From: Gordonia hongkongensis | Lineage (GTDB): Bacteria; Actinomycetota; Actinomycetes; Mycobacteriales; Mycobacteriaceae | Length of the DNA stretch: 64,000 nucleotides | Direction: 5' to 3' | Assembly: GCF_023078355.1 (NCBI RefSeq) | Contig: NZ_CP095552.1 | Span: 62,001 to 126,000, forward strand | In this document: in pieces, positions 35,638-44,938 of the stretch | Numbering within the stretch: position 1 is the first letter of the stretch | Layout: every line of letters begins with the position of its first letter | Notes under the pieces: generated by a model | Database searches by the model: none | What the model was told of the DNA's origin: nothing | Seen by the model: the letters and a program-made list of their open reading frames with translations, nothing else | Made by a program: the position numbers and the translations under genes

Positions 35638-36507
35638 GTGAGCAATTCTGACCGGCATGATTACACAGGCAAGGTGGCAGTGATCACCGGTGCCGCGTCA
35701 GGGATCGGTCGGTCTCTGGCACTCCAGTTGGCGGAGCGAGGTGCCGCACTGGCACTGTCCGACATTGATGAGATGCACTTGAAGGAGACTGCAGAACTTT
35801 GCCGCACCACGTATGCGGCGACGGTAACCGCCGCCGTACTAGACGTTGCGGACCGCAGTGCGTTTCAGGACTATGCCGACGGAGTGCGGTCAGAGTCGGG
35901 CCACGTCGACATGGTGTTCAACAACGCCGGCGTGGCCTTGGGCGTCGACGTGGTCGACATGACCTGGGAAGACTTCGACTGGCTCATGGGCATCAACTTT
36001 GGCGGAGTCGTTAACGGGTCGAAGGCGTTTCTGCCTCACCTGATCGCGTCCGGGGACGGACATCTCATTAACACGTCGAGCGTCTTCGGCTTGATCGGAA
36101 TCCCCAGCCAGAGCGCATACAATGCCGCGAAATTCGGCGTCAGAGGCTTCACCGAGGCGCTCCGACAGGAGATGAAAATCAGTCGATACCCGGTCACAGT
36201 GACATGTGTGCACCCGGGGGGTGTAAAAACCAACATCGTCAACAATGCCCGAGGCGTTTCCGCCATGGGGGCAGACACCGCGACTGTCGCCTCGCTGTTC
36301 GACAGGATCGCACGAAGCACCCCGGATAAAGCAGCGGCGACAATCCTCAAAGGTATGGACAAGAAGAAGGCACGAGTGTTGATCGGTGCGGACGCCCGCG
36401 GTTTCGACTTCGTGGCACGGGTGATCGGTCCCCGCTACCAGGACATCGCGGCGCCACTGACACGGGCGGGTTACGCGGTCGCACGTAGACAGGGGATCCT
36501 CAAGTGA
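35638..36507 (+). CDS. short-chain dehydrogenase/reductase
   Basis: 289 residues from GTG 35638; the frame is open before but overlaps the BVMO. Cofactor motif TGAASGIG (17-24), DVAD, NNAG, the catalytic Ser in INTSSVFG and YNAAKFG (Tyr-x-x-x-Lys). The C-terminal part KKKARVLIGADARGFDFVARVIGPRYQ is typical of the SadH/mymA-operon SDR group. It would interconvert an alcohol and ketone. Overlaps the reductase gene by 4 nt (GTGA). Confidence 0.9.
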   Translation: MSNSDRHDYTGKVAVITGAASGIGRSLALQLAERGAALALSDIDEMHLKETAELCRTTYAATVTAAVLDVADRSAFQDYADGVRSESGHVDMVFNNAGVALGVDVVDMTWEDFDWLMGINFGGVVNGSKAFLPHLIASGDGHLINTSSVFGLIGIPSQSAYNAAKFGVRGFTEALRQEMKISRYPVTVTCVHPGGVKTNIVNNARGVSAMGADTATVASLFDRIARSTPDKAAATILKGMDKKKARVLIGADARGFDFVARVIGPRYQDIAAPLTRAGYAVARRQGILK

Positions 36508-37574
36508 CCGTCGAACCCGATGCACGTCCGGCTGCCGCAGCCCGCTCACGCACCTTGCGCGTCTCAGAAGTGACCCAGGAAACGAAAGACTCCGTCACCA
36601 TTTCGTTCGAGATCCCCGATGCCATGGTCGAGGAGTTCAAGCATGTCCCAGGGCAATTCATCACCGTGAAGATCCCATCTGATCGGACCGGTCATGTCGC
36701 ACGATGCTACTCGTTGAGCAGCTCGCCTCACGTCGAGGACTTCCGTCTCGAGATCGGGATCAAGCGGACGGAGAACGGTTACGCATCGAACTGGCTGTGC
36801 GACAACGCGATGACGGGAATGGAGTTGACCGTCCTCCCGCCGTCGGGGCACTTCACGGCTAAGAATCTCGACGTCGATTTTCTATTCTTTGCAGGAGGAA
36901 GTGGGATCACTCCGGTCTTGTCGCTGATTAAGTCGGCGCTTGTGTGCGGCGGGGGCGAAGTCACACTGTTCTACGCGAATCGCGATGCCGAGTCGATCAT
37001 GTACGAGGGCCAACTGGCGCAGATCGCCTCCGAGTTCCCCGAGCGTTTCACGGTCTTCCACTGGTTGGAGTCGGCTATGGGGATTCCGGCACCTGAGGAT
37101 GTCGAATCCGCCATACGTGAGCACCGCGGTGCACAGATCTACACCTGTGGTCCGGCGCCGTTCATGGATCTGGTTCAGAAGTCGGCGGAGGCCTGCGGTG
37201 TCGAGCACGCCTCGGTACATCGAGAAGTCTTTCAGTCACTGACCGGAGATCCATTCGAGACAGCCACGATGCGTCAGCTCAGTGACGACGATGGTGTGGC
37301 GACCGCCACGGTCTATCTGAATGGGCAGTCCATCACGACTGAGTGGCCGCGCAACACTCCGTTGCTCGACGTGCTATTGGCCCAAGGTCACAATGCCCCG
37401 TACTCCTGCCGAGAAGGGGCCTGCAGCGCGTGCGTATGCAAGCTGGTTGAGGGTGATGTAGAAATGGCACAAAACCACATCCTCGTTGAAGATGACATTG
37501 CCGACGGTGAACGGCTTGCGTGTCAGGCACTTCCGCTGACGGATTCTGTCACGGTGAGCTTCGATGACCTCTGA
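36504..37574 (+). CDS. iron-sulfur flavoprotein reductase (KshB-like, C-terminal ferredoxin)
   Basis: 356 residues from GTG 36504. FAD barrel (ARCYSLSSSP), NAD(P) domain (FFAGGSGITPVLSLIKSAL, YTCGPAPFMDLV), then a C-terminal plant-type 2Fe-2S domain with CREGACSACVC and a last Cys in RLACQA. This domain order is that of KshB / PaaE-type reductases, which feed oxygenases. Here the likely partner is the AurF-like diiron enzyme of the same operon, which needs an electron donor. Confidence 0.9.
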   Translation: MTVEPDARPAAAARSRTLRVSEVTQETKDSVTISFEIPDAMVEEFKHVPGQFITVKIPSDRTGHVARCYSLSSSPHVEDFRLEIGIKRTENGYASNWLCDNAMTGMELTVLPPSGHFTAKNLDVDFLFFAGGSGITPVLSLIKSALVCGGGEVTLFYANRDAESIMYEGQLAQIASEFPERFTVFHWLESAMGIPAPEDVESAIREHRGAQIYTCGPAPFMDLVQKSAEACGVEHASVHREVFQSLTGDPFETATMRQLSDDDGVATATVYLNGQSITTEWPRNTPLLDVLLAQGHNAPYSCREGACSACVCKLVEGDVEMAQNHILVEDDIADGERLACQALPLTDSVTVSFDDL

Positions 37575-38469
37575 GTTTGCGAGTGCGTCGCGAGGATCGC
37601 GTGACCTCGAGGTCCTTTCCTCCGACGGAACCAGGTTGTTCGCTCAGGAATTCGGTCCGGGCCGGGATGCTCCACTTCTAGTCTTTAGTCACGGCTGGGC
37701 CTGTCAGGGGCGTTTCTGGCGTCCGCAGGTCGAGCAGTTCGCGGCGACGCATCGGGTGGTGGTCTACGACCAACGCGGACACGGGTGGAGCGACCGGGGC
37801 CGGGTACCGTTCTCGGCGAGACTTCTGGCCGATGACTTGGAGGCCGTAGTTCGGGCGGTAGCGACTCCCGCCGACAAGGCTGTCGTGGTCGGACACAGCA
37901 TGGGAGGTATGTCCATCATGAGCTGGGCGGCTGAGTACCCCGCCTCGGTGTCGGAGCTGGCCCGCGGAGTAGTACTGGCAAGCACCGGGCCATCACAGTT
38001 GGTGGATCGGTCAACGTTACTCAAGGTTCCCCGACAGCTACGACCGAGACTTGAGCGGGCCTTCGCGGCTAGTCTTGCGGTCGCGGGACCCGAGATGCAG
38101 GGGACGCGTTTGTCTCGCCGCCTGATTCGTTACGGAACCCTGGGCCCGGGCGCGACTGTCGAGGTAATCGATGAGTGCGCCGACATCGTGTTGCGATGCC
38201 CACCACAGGTGCGGGGGATGTGGGGTTCAGTGTTGGCGACAATCGACGTCAGCAGGGGTGTTGACTCGCTGACAGTGCCGGCGGCGGTCATCGTGGGCGA
38301 TGCCGACAGACTGACCCCGGCGGCCCATTCGGTGGATCTCGCAGCGCGCCTGGGTCGGCAGGGCGTTCTATTTGAATTCACTCTTCTCGACAAGGTCGGT
38401 CACATGTCCAACCTAGAGGCCGTCGAAGACTTCAATTCAGCCGTGGCCAGATTAGACAAATCCGCCTGA
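37564..38469 (+). CDS. alpha/beta hydrolase
   Basis: 301 residues; start overlaps the reductase by 11 nt. Motifs: FSHGWACQGRFW (oxyanion region), YDQRGHGWSD, nucleophile elbow GHSMGG, acid region VGDADRLTP, and catalytic His in KVGHMSN. Cytoplasmic esterase/lactonase type. In the operon it could hydrolyse the ester or lactone made by the BVMO. Confidence 0.88.
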   Translation: MTSEFASASRGSRDLEVLSSDGTRLFAQEFGPGRDAPLLVFSHGWACQGRFWRPQVEQFAATHRVVVYDQRGHGWSDRGRVPFSARLLADDLEAVVRAVATPADKAVVVGHSMGGMSIMSWAAEYPASVSELARGVVLASTGPSQLVDRSTLLKVPRQLRPRLERAFAASLAVAGPEMQGTRLSRRLIRYGTLGPGATVEVIDECADIVLRCPPQVRGMWGSVLATIDVSRGVDSLTVPAAVIVGDADRLTPAAHSVDLAARLGRQGVLFEFTLLDKVGHMSNLEAVEDFNSAVARLDKSA

Positions 38470-38554
38470 CGCGGGTCTCGTCGACCCAACCCATGTTCAC
38501 TGGCTAGTGCGTCACTGGCGCGACAAGTCAGCCATCCTGATAACGTAGGAGGTC

Positions 38555-39307
38555 ATGTCTGTAGTCCGTCGCATCTCCGCGGCCCCGGTGAAAGTGCAGC
38601 GACGTGTGCGCGACGCTCGAAGCACGCGCTGGGACGACCACCGCGCCGTCGTCAAAGCTGAACTCGTCGATGCAGCGATACGCGCGATCGAAAAGTTCGG
38701 CGATGCCGTGAGCATGGACGATTTTGCGGAAGAGGCTGGTGCGTCGAAGCCTAAGCTCTACCGCCATTTCGGTGACAGGGCTGGGCTCTACTCCGCCGTG
38801 GCAGCCCGTCTGGGTTCTATGATGTGGGAGTCAGCGCAGTCAACTCTGCTCTCCGGACAGGCAGACAGCACCGTCGACGAACTTTTCCGTTCAGCGGTGT
38901 CCGCATACGTATCCTTGGTTGATGAACATCCAGCGGTCGTCCGTTTCCTCATGACGAACCACATGTTCCAGTACTCTGAGTCCGGCGAGGGTGGGGCCGC
39001 AGATCAGCTGAGATCGGCAATGGAGATTATTTCCGACGAGTTCGCTCGTGGCCTCCGAGAGGTCGATGCCGAGGAGTCCCCCGTCGCCGTAGCAGTAGCC
39101 TCCATTCTGGGGGCTGGCCTATCAGCGACCCAGTGGTGGATCGATCACGGTCGGCAGAATGGAATGAGCAGGGACATGTTTGCCGCGCACCTGTGCCAGA
39201 CCTCGTGGGGGATCATAGACGGCGCTGCAGCCACAGTAGGCGTTCGATTCCATAGGGACAGGCCCTTAGGCGACCCTGGATTCGCCACTCGCCTCGACGC
39301 CGTCTGA
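38555..39307 (+). CDS. TetR-family regulator (first)
   Basis: 250 residues; ATG with TAGGAGGTC directly upstream. The HTH is displaced from the N-terminus by about 25 residues: AAIRAIEKFGDAVSMDDFAEEAGASKPKLYRHFGDRAGLYSAV. The C-terminal ligand domain (FLMTNHMFQYSESGEGG...) matches KstR2/SczA-like actinobacterial TetR proteins in general form only. The 85-nt gap before it carries CACTGGCTAGTG (38498-38509), a possible own operator. It is a candidate repressor of the oxygenase operon. Confidence 0.85.
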   Translation: MSVVRRISAAPVKVQRRVRDARSTRWDDHRAVVKAELVDAAIRAIEKFGDAVSMDDFAEEAGASKPKLYRHFGDRAGLYSAVAARLGSMMWESAQSTLLSGQADSTVDELFRSAVSAYVSLVDEHPAVVRFLMTNHMFQYSESGEGGAADQLRSAMEIISDEFARGLREVDAEESPVAVAVASILGAGLSATQWWIDHGRQNGMSRDMFAAHLCQTSWGIIDGAAATVGVRFHRDRPLGDPGFATRLDAV

Positions 39308-39453
39308 TCCCCTTCGTACGGGTGGTCCGCCCTGTGTCACGCACGCGGCAGAACTGCTCACACAAACGGAGCGCATTTCACAATCCTGACTGCTGGCTGT
39401 CATGGGGGATCATCCTTGGTCGCCGCTCATCTTAGTAGCGGAGCGCTACAGAC

Positions 39454-39560
39454 GGTACTGTTGACGACAGTGCCACAGTCGTGGCGGCACTCATAAGGCC
39501 CCCCTCGAGCCTTCCATCGGTACCGCCACTGGCAGTTTCGTTCTGTTACCGACGGTATTG
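39454..39560. promoter_or_regulatory. operator-like repeats upstream of the second TetR gene
   Basis: The 291-bp gap (39308-39598) has no gene. It holds GGTACTGT-N5-ACAGTGCC (39454-39474, one mismatch) and TACCGACGGTA with the wider motif ACCGACGGTATTGGT (39548-39562). The second motif recurs, in reverse complement, at 40270-40283 and in variant form at 54932-54949. Likely binding sites of the TetR encoded at 39599. Confidence 0.6.
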
Positions 39561-39598
39561 GTGTGCAGTCAGAGGTTCTTGATTTGGTTTCGTAGGGA

Positions 39599-40234
39599 GT
39601 GGCCAGGGTGGAAACCATCGATTTCGACGATGTTGACCCGAGGCGGGTTCGGTCGCGTCAGCGTTTGTTGGATGCTGCGGTGACCTTGCTGAACAGTGGC
39701 GGGGTCGAAGCCGTTACCGTGGAGGCGGTCACTCGACTGTCTCGTGTTGCTCGCACCACCTTGTATCGTCACTTCGAGAGCTCCACAGATCTGGTGGCGG
39801 CTGCCTTCGAGCGATTGTTGCCTCAGGCCGAGACCCCCGAGACGACGACGTCGATCCGTGATGACCTGCTGAAGCTGATGCAGCGGCAGGCTGAGCTTAT
39901 TGAGCATGCACCGCTGCAGTTGACGACGCTGGCATGGTTGGCAATGCTTCCCGAGCAGCCCCGGCAATCCGGGCAATCCGACGGGGATCAGAACGCGCTC
40001 GCGCCACTGCGTCGTCGAGTCGTCGAGCAGTATCGAGAACCATTCGATCGAGTTTTGACGAGTGACGTGGCCACGGCTGAGCTCGACAACTTCGATTTGA
40101 CCATGGCTGTCACCCAGCTCGCGGGCCCGCTGATCTTTGCCAAGCTCACGGGCATTCGGTCGATGACCGTTGGCGATCTCGAACAGCTTGTCGACGATTT
40201 CCTCATGGCCCACCGGCGACACCAAACCTCCTGA
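39599..40234 (+). CDS. TetR-family regulator (second), next to MmpL
   Basis: 211 residues from GTG 39599 (GTG 39608 is an alternative). HTH GGVEAVTVEAVTRLSRVARTTLYRHFESSTDLVAAAFERL. The N-terminus (DDVDPRRVRSRQRLLDAA) is nearly the same as that of the TetR remnant at 54993, and each is followed by MmpL sequence, so this is a regulator dedicated to an MmpL exporter. It probably represses itself and the MmpL gene through the ACCGACGGTAT sites on both sides. Confidence 0.87.
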   Translation: MARVETIDFDDVDPRRVRSRQRLLDAAVTLLNSGGVEAVTVEAVTRLSRVARTTLYRHFESSTDLVAAAFERLLPQAETPETTTSIRDDLLKLMQRQAELIEHAPLQLTTLAWLAMLPEQPRQSGQSDGDQNALAPLRRRVVEQYREPFDRVLTSDVATAELDNFDLTMAVTQLAGPLIFAKLTGIRSMTVGDLEQLVDDFLMAHRRHQTS

Positions 40235-40248
40235 CCTCCTTCCCCATC

Positions 40249-40283
40249 TACGGTACTGCTAGTACCGTAACGATACCGTCGGT
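40249..40283. promoter_or_regulatory. operators upstream of the second MmpL gene
   Basis: A perfect palindrome with 9-bp arms (TACGGTACT and AGTACCGTA, spacer GCT) spans 40249-40269. Its core TACTGCTAGTA is the reverse complement of the 32858 site. It is directly followed by ACGATACCGTCGGT (40270-40283), the reverse complement of the motif at 39548. Two regulators, or one with a composite site, could act here. Confidence 0.7.
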
Positions 40284-40311
40284 TTCGTAGACGGGCTGGG
40301 TCGAGGGTGAG

Positions 40312-43300
40312 GTGCTGCATATGGTGGTCCAACGTCCAAGTGGTGGGCGCTTGGCGGCGCGCCGGTTGGCGGAACGCAGCGAGTACAGCACGACATTGGG
40401 GCGGTTGGCACGGTTCACCTTGGCGCACAGATTCCTCGTCATCGGGGCGTGGGTGGCTGTGGGTATCGTCTTGGCGATTCTGTTTCCCCAGCTGGAGACG
40501 GTGGTGCGGCAGCAGTCTGTTGATCCGATCCCTGCTGGGGTTCCATCGTTTCAAGCACTCGATCAGATGGGTGGTGCGTTCGGTGAGAAGGGCGCCAAGA
40601 CCACTGTTTTCGTGACCATGGAGAACCCGAACGGGTTCACCGACGTGGCGCGGGAACGCTACGACATGCTCGTTCTGCAGCTGCGCGAAAATTTCGACGA
40701 TGTGCAGTCAGTGCGGGATTTGCTTTCCGATCCGACGACGGCCGGCCAAGCCTTGAGTGAGGACGGGCAAGCCTGGTACCTGCCTGTCGGGGTCACCGGA
40801 ACATTGGGAGGGCCAACGGCCACGCATGCTGTGGAGACCGTGCGCCAAACCGCGCAGCGCGTGTTTGACGGTACGGGCACCACTGTCCATGTCACCGGGC
40901 CGACAGCCACTTTCAGTGACCAGATCGTCAGTGCTGAAAGCGATTTAGTCGTGATCACTCTGGCGACGGTGGCGCTTATCGCGATCATTCTGTTGATCGT
41001 TTACCGATCGCTGTTCACCGCGCTGGTGCCGTTGTTGGTGATCGGTGTCAGCCTCGGCGTGGGCCGTGGCATCTTGTCCGCACTCGGCGAACTCGGTATG
41101 CCGGTATCGCAGTTCACCGTCGCGTTCATGACCGTCATCCTGCTCGGAGCCGGGGTCGACTACTCAGTCTTCTTCATCAGTCGCTATCACGAACGGCTAC
41201 GCCAGGACGCCACCACCGAGGTTGCGCTCGTGGACGCGACAGCAACTATCGGACGGGTCATCCTGGCTTCAGCTGCCACGGTGGCGCTGGCCTTTTTGGC
41301 GATGGTCTTTGGTCAGCTGAGCGTGTTCTCCACCTTGGGTCCGGCATGCGCGATCGCCATCCTCATCGGATTCCTCGCCACGGTCACCCTGCTACCACCG
41401 GTGTTGCTGTGGGCGGCACGATTCGGCTGGGGCGCACCCAGGCGAGATCTGACCCGAAAGTACTGGAATCGCGTCGCCGTGCTCGTCGTGCGGCGTCCTG
41501 TGCCGCTGCTGGCACTAACCCTGGTCGGGCTAATCGTGCTTAGCGTCTTCGCGACGGGCATCCAGATCACCTTCGACGATCGTGAGGGGCAACCCGCGAC
41601 AACCGACAGCAACGAAGGCTACGCGTTGCTCGACCGTCATTTCCCTCAAGACGTCACTATCACCGAGTTCCTCGTCGTAGATGCACCGATCGATCTCCGT
41701 ACTGCCAGCGGGCTGGCCGATCTTGAGCAAATGGCCTCACGTGTATCCCAGATCCCCGGAGTGACTCGAGTCATCGGCGTTACCCGTCCCACCGGGGACA
41801 AGCTCGAGCAAGCCGAGCTGTCCTGGCAGAACGGCCAGATCGGGAACCGGCTGGCGGGTGCGGTCGACGATGGCCAGAACCGCCGCGGTGACCTCGAACA
41901 GCTCCGTACAGGCGCATTCCAACTCGCCGACGGGCTTACTCAGCTCGACACCCAGGTACGCACCAACTTGGCCCCCCTGGCCGGCATCCTCGATCAGGCA
42001 AGCACAGCCGGGCAGCAAATTCAGCAGTACCAGCCACTACTACGCCAACTCGCCGCATCTGCACCAGCGCTCGATCGCGCTTCTCAGAATGCCCCACAGC
42101 TGGCCGCGCTCACCCGCCAAACATCTGCAGCCCTGGCAACAGTGACCTCGATCCTGCCCATCCTCGATAATGCGCCCTGGTGCACCCAAGTCCCGCAGTG
42201 CGCAGCTCTGCGCGCGCAGACCCGCAATCTCGACGCCCTACTGAGCAACGGGACCCTCGACCAGATCGCCACGCTGTCAACACAACTCGCGCAGCTGGAT
42301 ACACCGATCTCAACAGTCACCGACCAACTCACTTCCACCGTCAACTCACTGGGCTCCACGCTGGGAAGCATCAGCAGCCAAGACCTTCCCGGCAAGCTCA
42401 CCCAACTGCAAACAGGTATCAGTCAACTCGCGGCGGGATCACGCCAACTCGCCGCCGGTGTATCCGCGCTGATCGACAGCAACCTTCAACAACTCGCCGG
42501 GATGGCCGCGCTAGCCACACAACTACAAACCTCCGCCCGCGAGACCGCCGGAACAAACTCAGCAACCGGCTTCTACCTCCCACCTCAGGCCAACGCAGAC
42601 CGCCGTTTCGTCGACGTCGCTCGCCAGTTCGTCTCGCCCGACGGCCATACCGTGCGCTACGCAATACAAACCAGCTTCGACCCCTACAGCACCGAGGCCA
42701 TGCAACTGGCCGACACAATCACCGATGTCGCACTCGCCGCCAGACCGAACACAACCCTGCAGGACTCCAACATCGCGACAGCCGGGTTCCCCGCCATCAA
42801 CGCCGATCTGCAACGTCTACTCACCGAAGACTTCCGACTCCTAGCGTTGGCCACCCTCACCATCGTCGGCCTGATCCTGATACTCCTACTCCGAGCACTC
42901 ATCGCGCCGCTATACCTTCTGGGCACCGTCATACTCAACTACACCGCGGCACTGGGTATCGGCGTCCTGATCTTTCAACACATCCTCAAAACCGACATCG
43001 CCTGGCCCGTACCACTACTGGCCTTCATAGTCCTCGTCGCGGTCGGCGCCGACTACAACATGCTTCTCATCTCTCGCCTACGCGAAGAATCCCAAAACAA
43101 CATCCGCATCGGCGTCCTGAGAACCGTCACCAACACCGGATCAGTCATCACCTCGGCCGGCCTCATCTTCGCTGCCAGCATGTTCGGACTCATGGCCGGA
43201 TCCATCTCGATCATGACCCAGGTCGGACTCATCATCGGCATCGGCCTGCTGCTCGACACCTTCATCGTCCGCACCATCGTCGTGCCGACCATCGCCACAC

Positions 43301-43362
43301 TTGTCGGCAGAGCAAGCTGGTGGCCGAGTACCCGAACCGACACGCATCCAGCGTCCCGCTAG
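40312..43362 (+). CDS. MmpL-type RND transporter (second copy)
   Basis: 1016 residues from GTG 40312; ATG 40321 is an alternative. Same architecture as the 29353 copy: helix 1 (FLVIGAWVAVGIVLAILF), FPQLETVVRQQSVDPIPAG in the first loop, LGAGVDYSVFFISRYHE, coiled-coil second loop (LTQLDTQVRTNLAPLAGIL) and VAVGADYNMLLISRLREE. The two are close paralogues along their whole length. Probably exports a hydrophobic intermediate or lipid. Preceded by TetR and a double operator. Confidence 0.9.
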   Translation: MLHMVVQRPSGGRLAARRLAERSEYSTTLGRLARFTLAHRFLVIGAWVAVGIVLAILFPQLETVVRQQSVDPIPAGVPSFQALDQMGGAFGEKGAKTTVFVTMENPNGFTDVARERYDMLVLQLRENFDDVQSVRDLLSDPTTAGQALSEDGQAWYLPVGVTGTLGGPTATHAVETVRQTAQRVFDGTGTTVHVTGPTATFSDQIVSAESDLVVITLATVALIAIILLIVYRSLFTALVPLLVIGVSLGVGRGILSALGELGMPVSQFTVAFMTVILLGAGVDYSVFFISRYHERLRQDATTEVALVDATATIGRVILASAATVALAFLAMVFGQLSVFSTLGPACAIAILIGFLATVTLLPPVLLWAARFGWGAPRRDLTRKYWNRVAVLVVRRPVPLLALTLVGLIVLSVFATGIQITFDDREGQPATTDSNEGYALLDRHFPQDVTITEFLVVDAPIDLRTASGLADLEQMASRVSQIPGVTRVIGVTRPTGDKLEQAELSWQNGQIGNRLAGAVDDGQNRRGDLEQLRTGAFQLADGLTQLDTQVRTNLAPLAGILDQASTAGQQIQQYQPLLRQLAASAPALDRASQNAPQLAALTRQTSAALATVTSILPILDNAPWCTQVPQCAALRAQTRNLDALLSNGTLDQIATLSTQLAQLDTPISTVTDQLTSTVNSLGSTLGSISSQDLPGKLTQLQTGISQLAAGSRQLAAGVSALIDSNLQQLAGMAALATQLQTSARETAGTNSATGFYLPPQANADRRFVDVARQFVSPDGHTVRYAIQTSFDPYSTEAMQLADTITDVALAARPNTTLQDSNIATAGFPAINADLQRLLTEDFRLLALATLTIVGLILILLLRALIAPLYLLGTVILNYTAALGIGVLIFQHILKTDIAWPVPLLAFIVLVAVGADYNMLLISRLREESQNNIRIGVLRTVTNTGSVITSAGLIFAASMFGLMAGSISIMTQVGLIIGIGLLLDTFIVRTIVVPTIATLVGRASWWPSTRTDTHPASR

Positions 43363-43537
43363 TACGCACGCACGTGCCGAGATCTGACCGGCCCCGCCAG
43401 TCATCCAGCCATCGCGCCCACCTCATCGACTGACACCCGCTCGACGGTCGGCCGCGGCACCACACCCGACCCACGTGCGAGCGCCCCTCGCGTCGTTGAC
43501 GCTGGTAGAACTCGCAGGAGGGCCCGTCGCGGCGTTG
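43363..43537. other. short region between MmpL and IS256, nothing recognised
   Basis: 175 bases with no family-like frame and no clear terminator. Confidence 0.35.
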
Positions 43538-43605
43538 GGGACTGTCGCTGATTCGGTGTAAGTGGTTTTGATCGCCCCCGGCGTGGGGCAGGAGGAATCA
43601 CGACG

Positions 43606-44105
43606 ATGACCGACACAATCGGGGGCGTGGATGCCCCGGTGGCAGGGCCGGTTCAGACCGGTCAGGAACACGATGTCACCACCGCGGATGCGGTGCGTGA
43701 GCTCTCGAAGGCCGAGCAGGCTTTGGTGAGCGATCTGGTACGTAGCTCACGCGCTCAGGGAGTGGCTCTGACCGGTCCTGACGGGCTGCTCAAAGCGCTG
43801 ACCAAGAGCGTGCTCGAAGCCGCGCTCGATGAAGAGATGACCGAACATCTTGGCTATGACAAACATGACGTGGCCGGCCGCAACACCGGCAATTCACGCA
43901 ACGGCACGCGCACGAAACGGGTCCTGACCGACGCGTGCGGGCAGGTGCCCATCGAGGTGCCCCGCGACCGCAACGCCACCTTCGACCCGGTAATTGTCGG
44001 TAAGAGCAAACGTCGCGTCACCGATGTGGATCGGGTAGTGCTGTCGCTGTATGCCAAAGGCCTCACAACCGGCGAGATCTCAGCGCATTTCGCCGATGTC
44101 TACGG
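43606..44105 (+). pseudogene. IS256 transposase, N-terminal part
   Basis: About 166 residues of a Mutator-type transposase: LLKALTKSVLEAALDEEMTEHLGYDKHD, RNGTRTKRVLTDACGQVPIEVPRDRNATFDP, LYAKGLTTGEISAHFADVYG. The frame runs from there into IS21 end sequence and stops. The catalytic domain continues at 46946. Confidence 0.88.
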
Positions 44106-44168
44106 TGTCAACGGCGGCTGAAAACTGACCCCTTATCGACGGTTGAATTTTGACCCCCTTTGGTGTGG

Positions 44169-44932
44169 TTACTGGTCGGTGTTGACGAGTTCTCGTCGGG
44201 CTTTGGTGCGGTAGGAGTCGCCGTCGATAGCGATGACCTCGGCGTGATGGACGAGGCGGTCGATGAGTGCGGCGGCGACGACGTCGTCGGCGAAGACTTC
44301 GCCCCAACGGCCGAATGGCATGTTCGAGGTGATCAGAATCGAGCCTTGTTCGTAGCGACTGGCAATGAGTTGGAAGAACAGGTTGGCGGTGTCGGAGTCG
44401 AATGGGAGGTAGCCGATCTCGTCGATGATGATCAGTCGGTAGCGGCGGAGCCGTTTGAGTTCGGCGGCCAGGCGGCCGGTGGTGTGTGCCTCGGTCAGGC
44501 GGGTGGCCCATCCGGTGGCGGTGTCGAAGAGCACGGGGTAGGCGTTGTGTGCGGCTTTGATCCCGAGCGCGATCGCGAGGTGGGTTTTTCCACCCCGGGT
44601 GGTCCGAGAAGGATCACGTTGTCGCTCTTGGCGATCCAGGTGCTGGTGGCCAGGTGGGCGATCACATCACGACGCAGTCCTGGAAGGTGGTCGAAGTTGA
44701 AGTCCTCGAGTGTTTTGACCGCAGGGAAGCGCGCGCCGCTGATCCGCAGCATGGTGCCGTTGGCTTCGCGTTCGCTGACCTGGCGGTCAAGAATCGCTGC
44801 GAGGTACTGCTCGTGGGTCCAGTTGTCGGTGCGGGCCCGCTCGGCCAATTCCGCCCAGCATCGGCGGATCGCTGGCATCTTCAACGCCCGCGCCGCGAAC
44901 TCGATCTGTTTACCTGTTTGATTGTCGGACAC
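44169..44932 (-). pseudogene. istB: IS21 istB (helper ATPase), frameshifted in the Walker A motif
   Basis: The N-terminal frame (44495-44932) reads AARALKMPAIRRCWAELAERAR...NVILLGPPGVEKPTSRS. It should read GPPGVGKTHLAIALG and continue in the frame 44169-44534 (FDTATGWATRLTEAHTTGRLAAELKRLRRYRLIIIDEIGYLPFD, Walker B, then LITSNMPFGRWGEVF). One base is missing near 44590, within the P-loop codons. IstB loads the IstA transposase on target DNA; this copy is dead if the sequence is right. Confidence 0.85.
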
Positions 44933-44938
44933 AGTCTT

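Noticed and set aside
42180..43433. 417-residue plus-strand frame inside MmpL
   Set aside because: His/Arg/Thr-rich alternate-frame shadow of the MmpL coding sequence.
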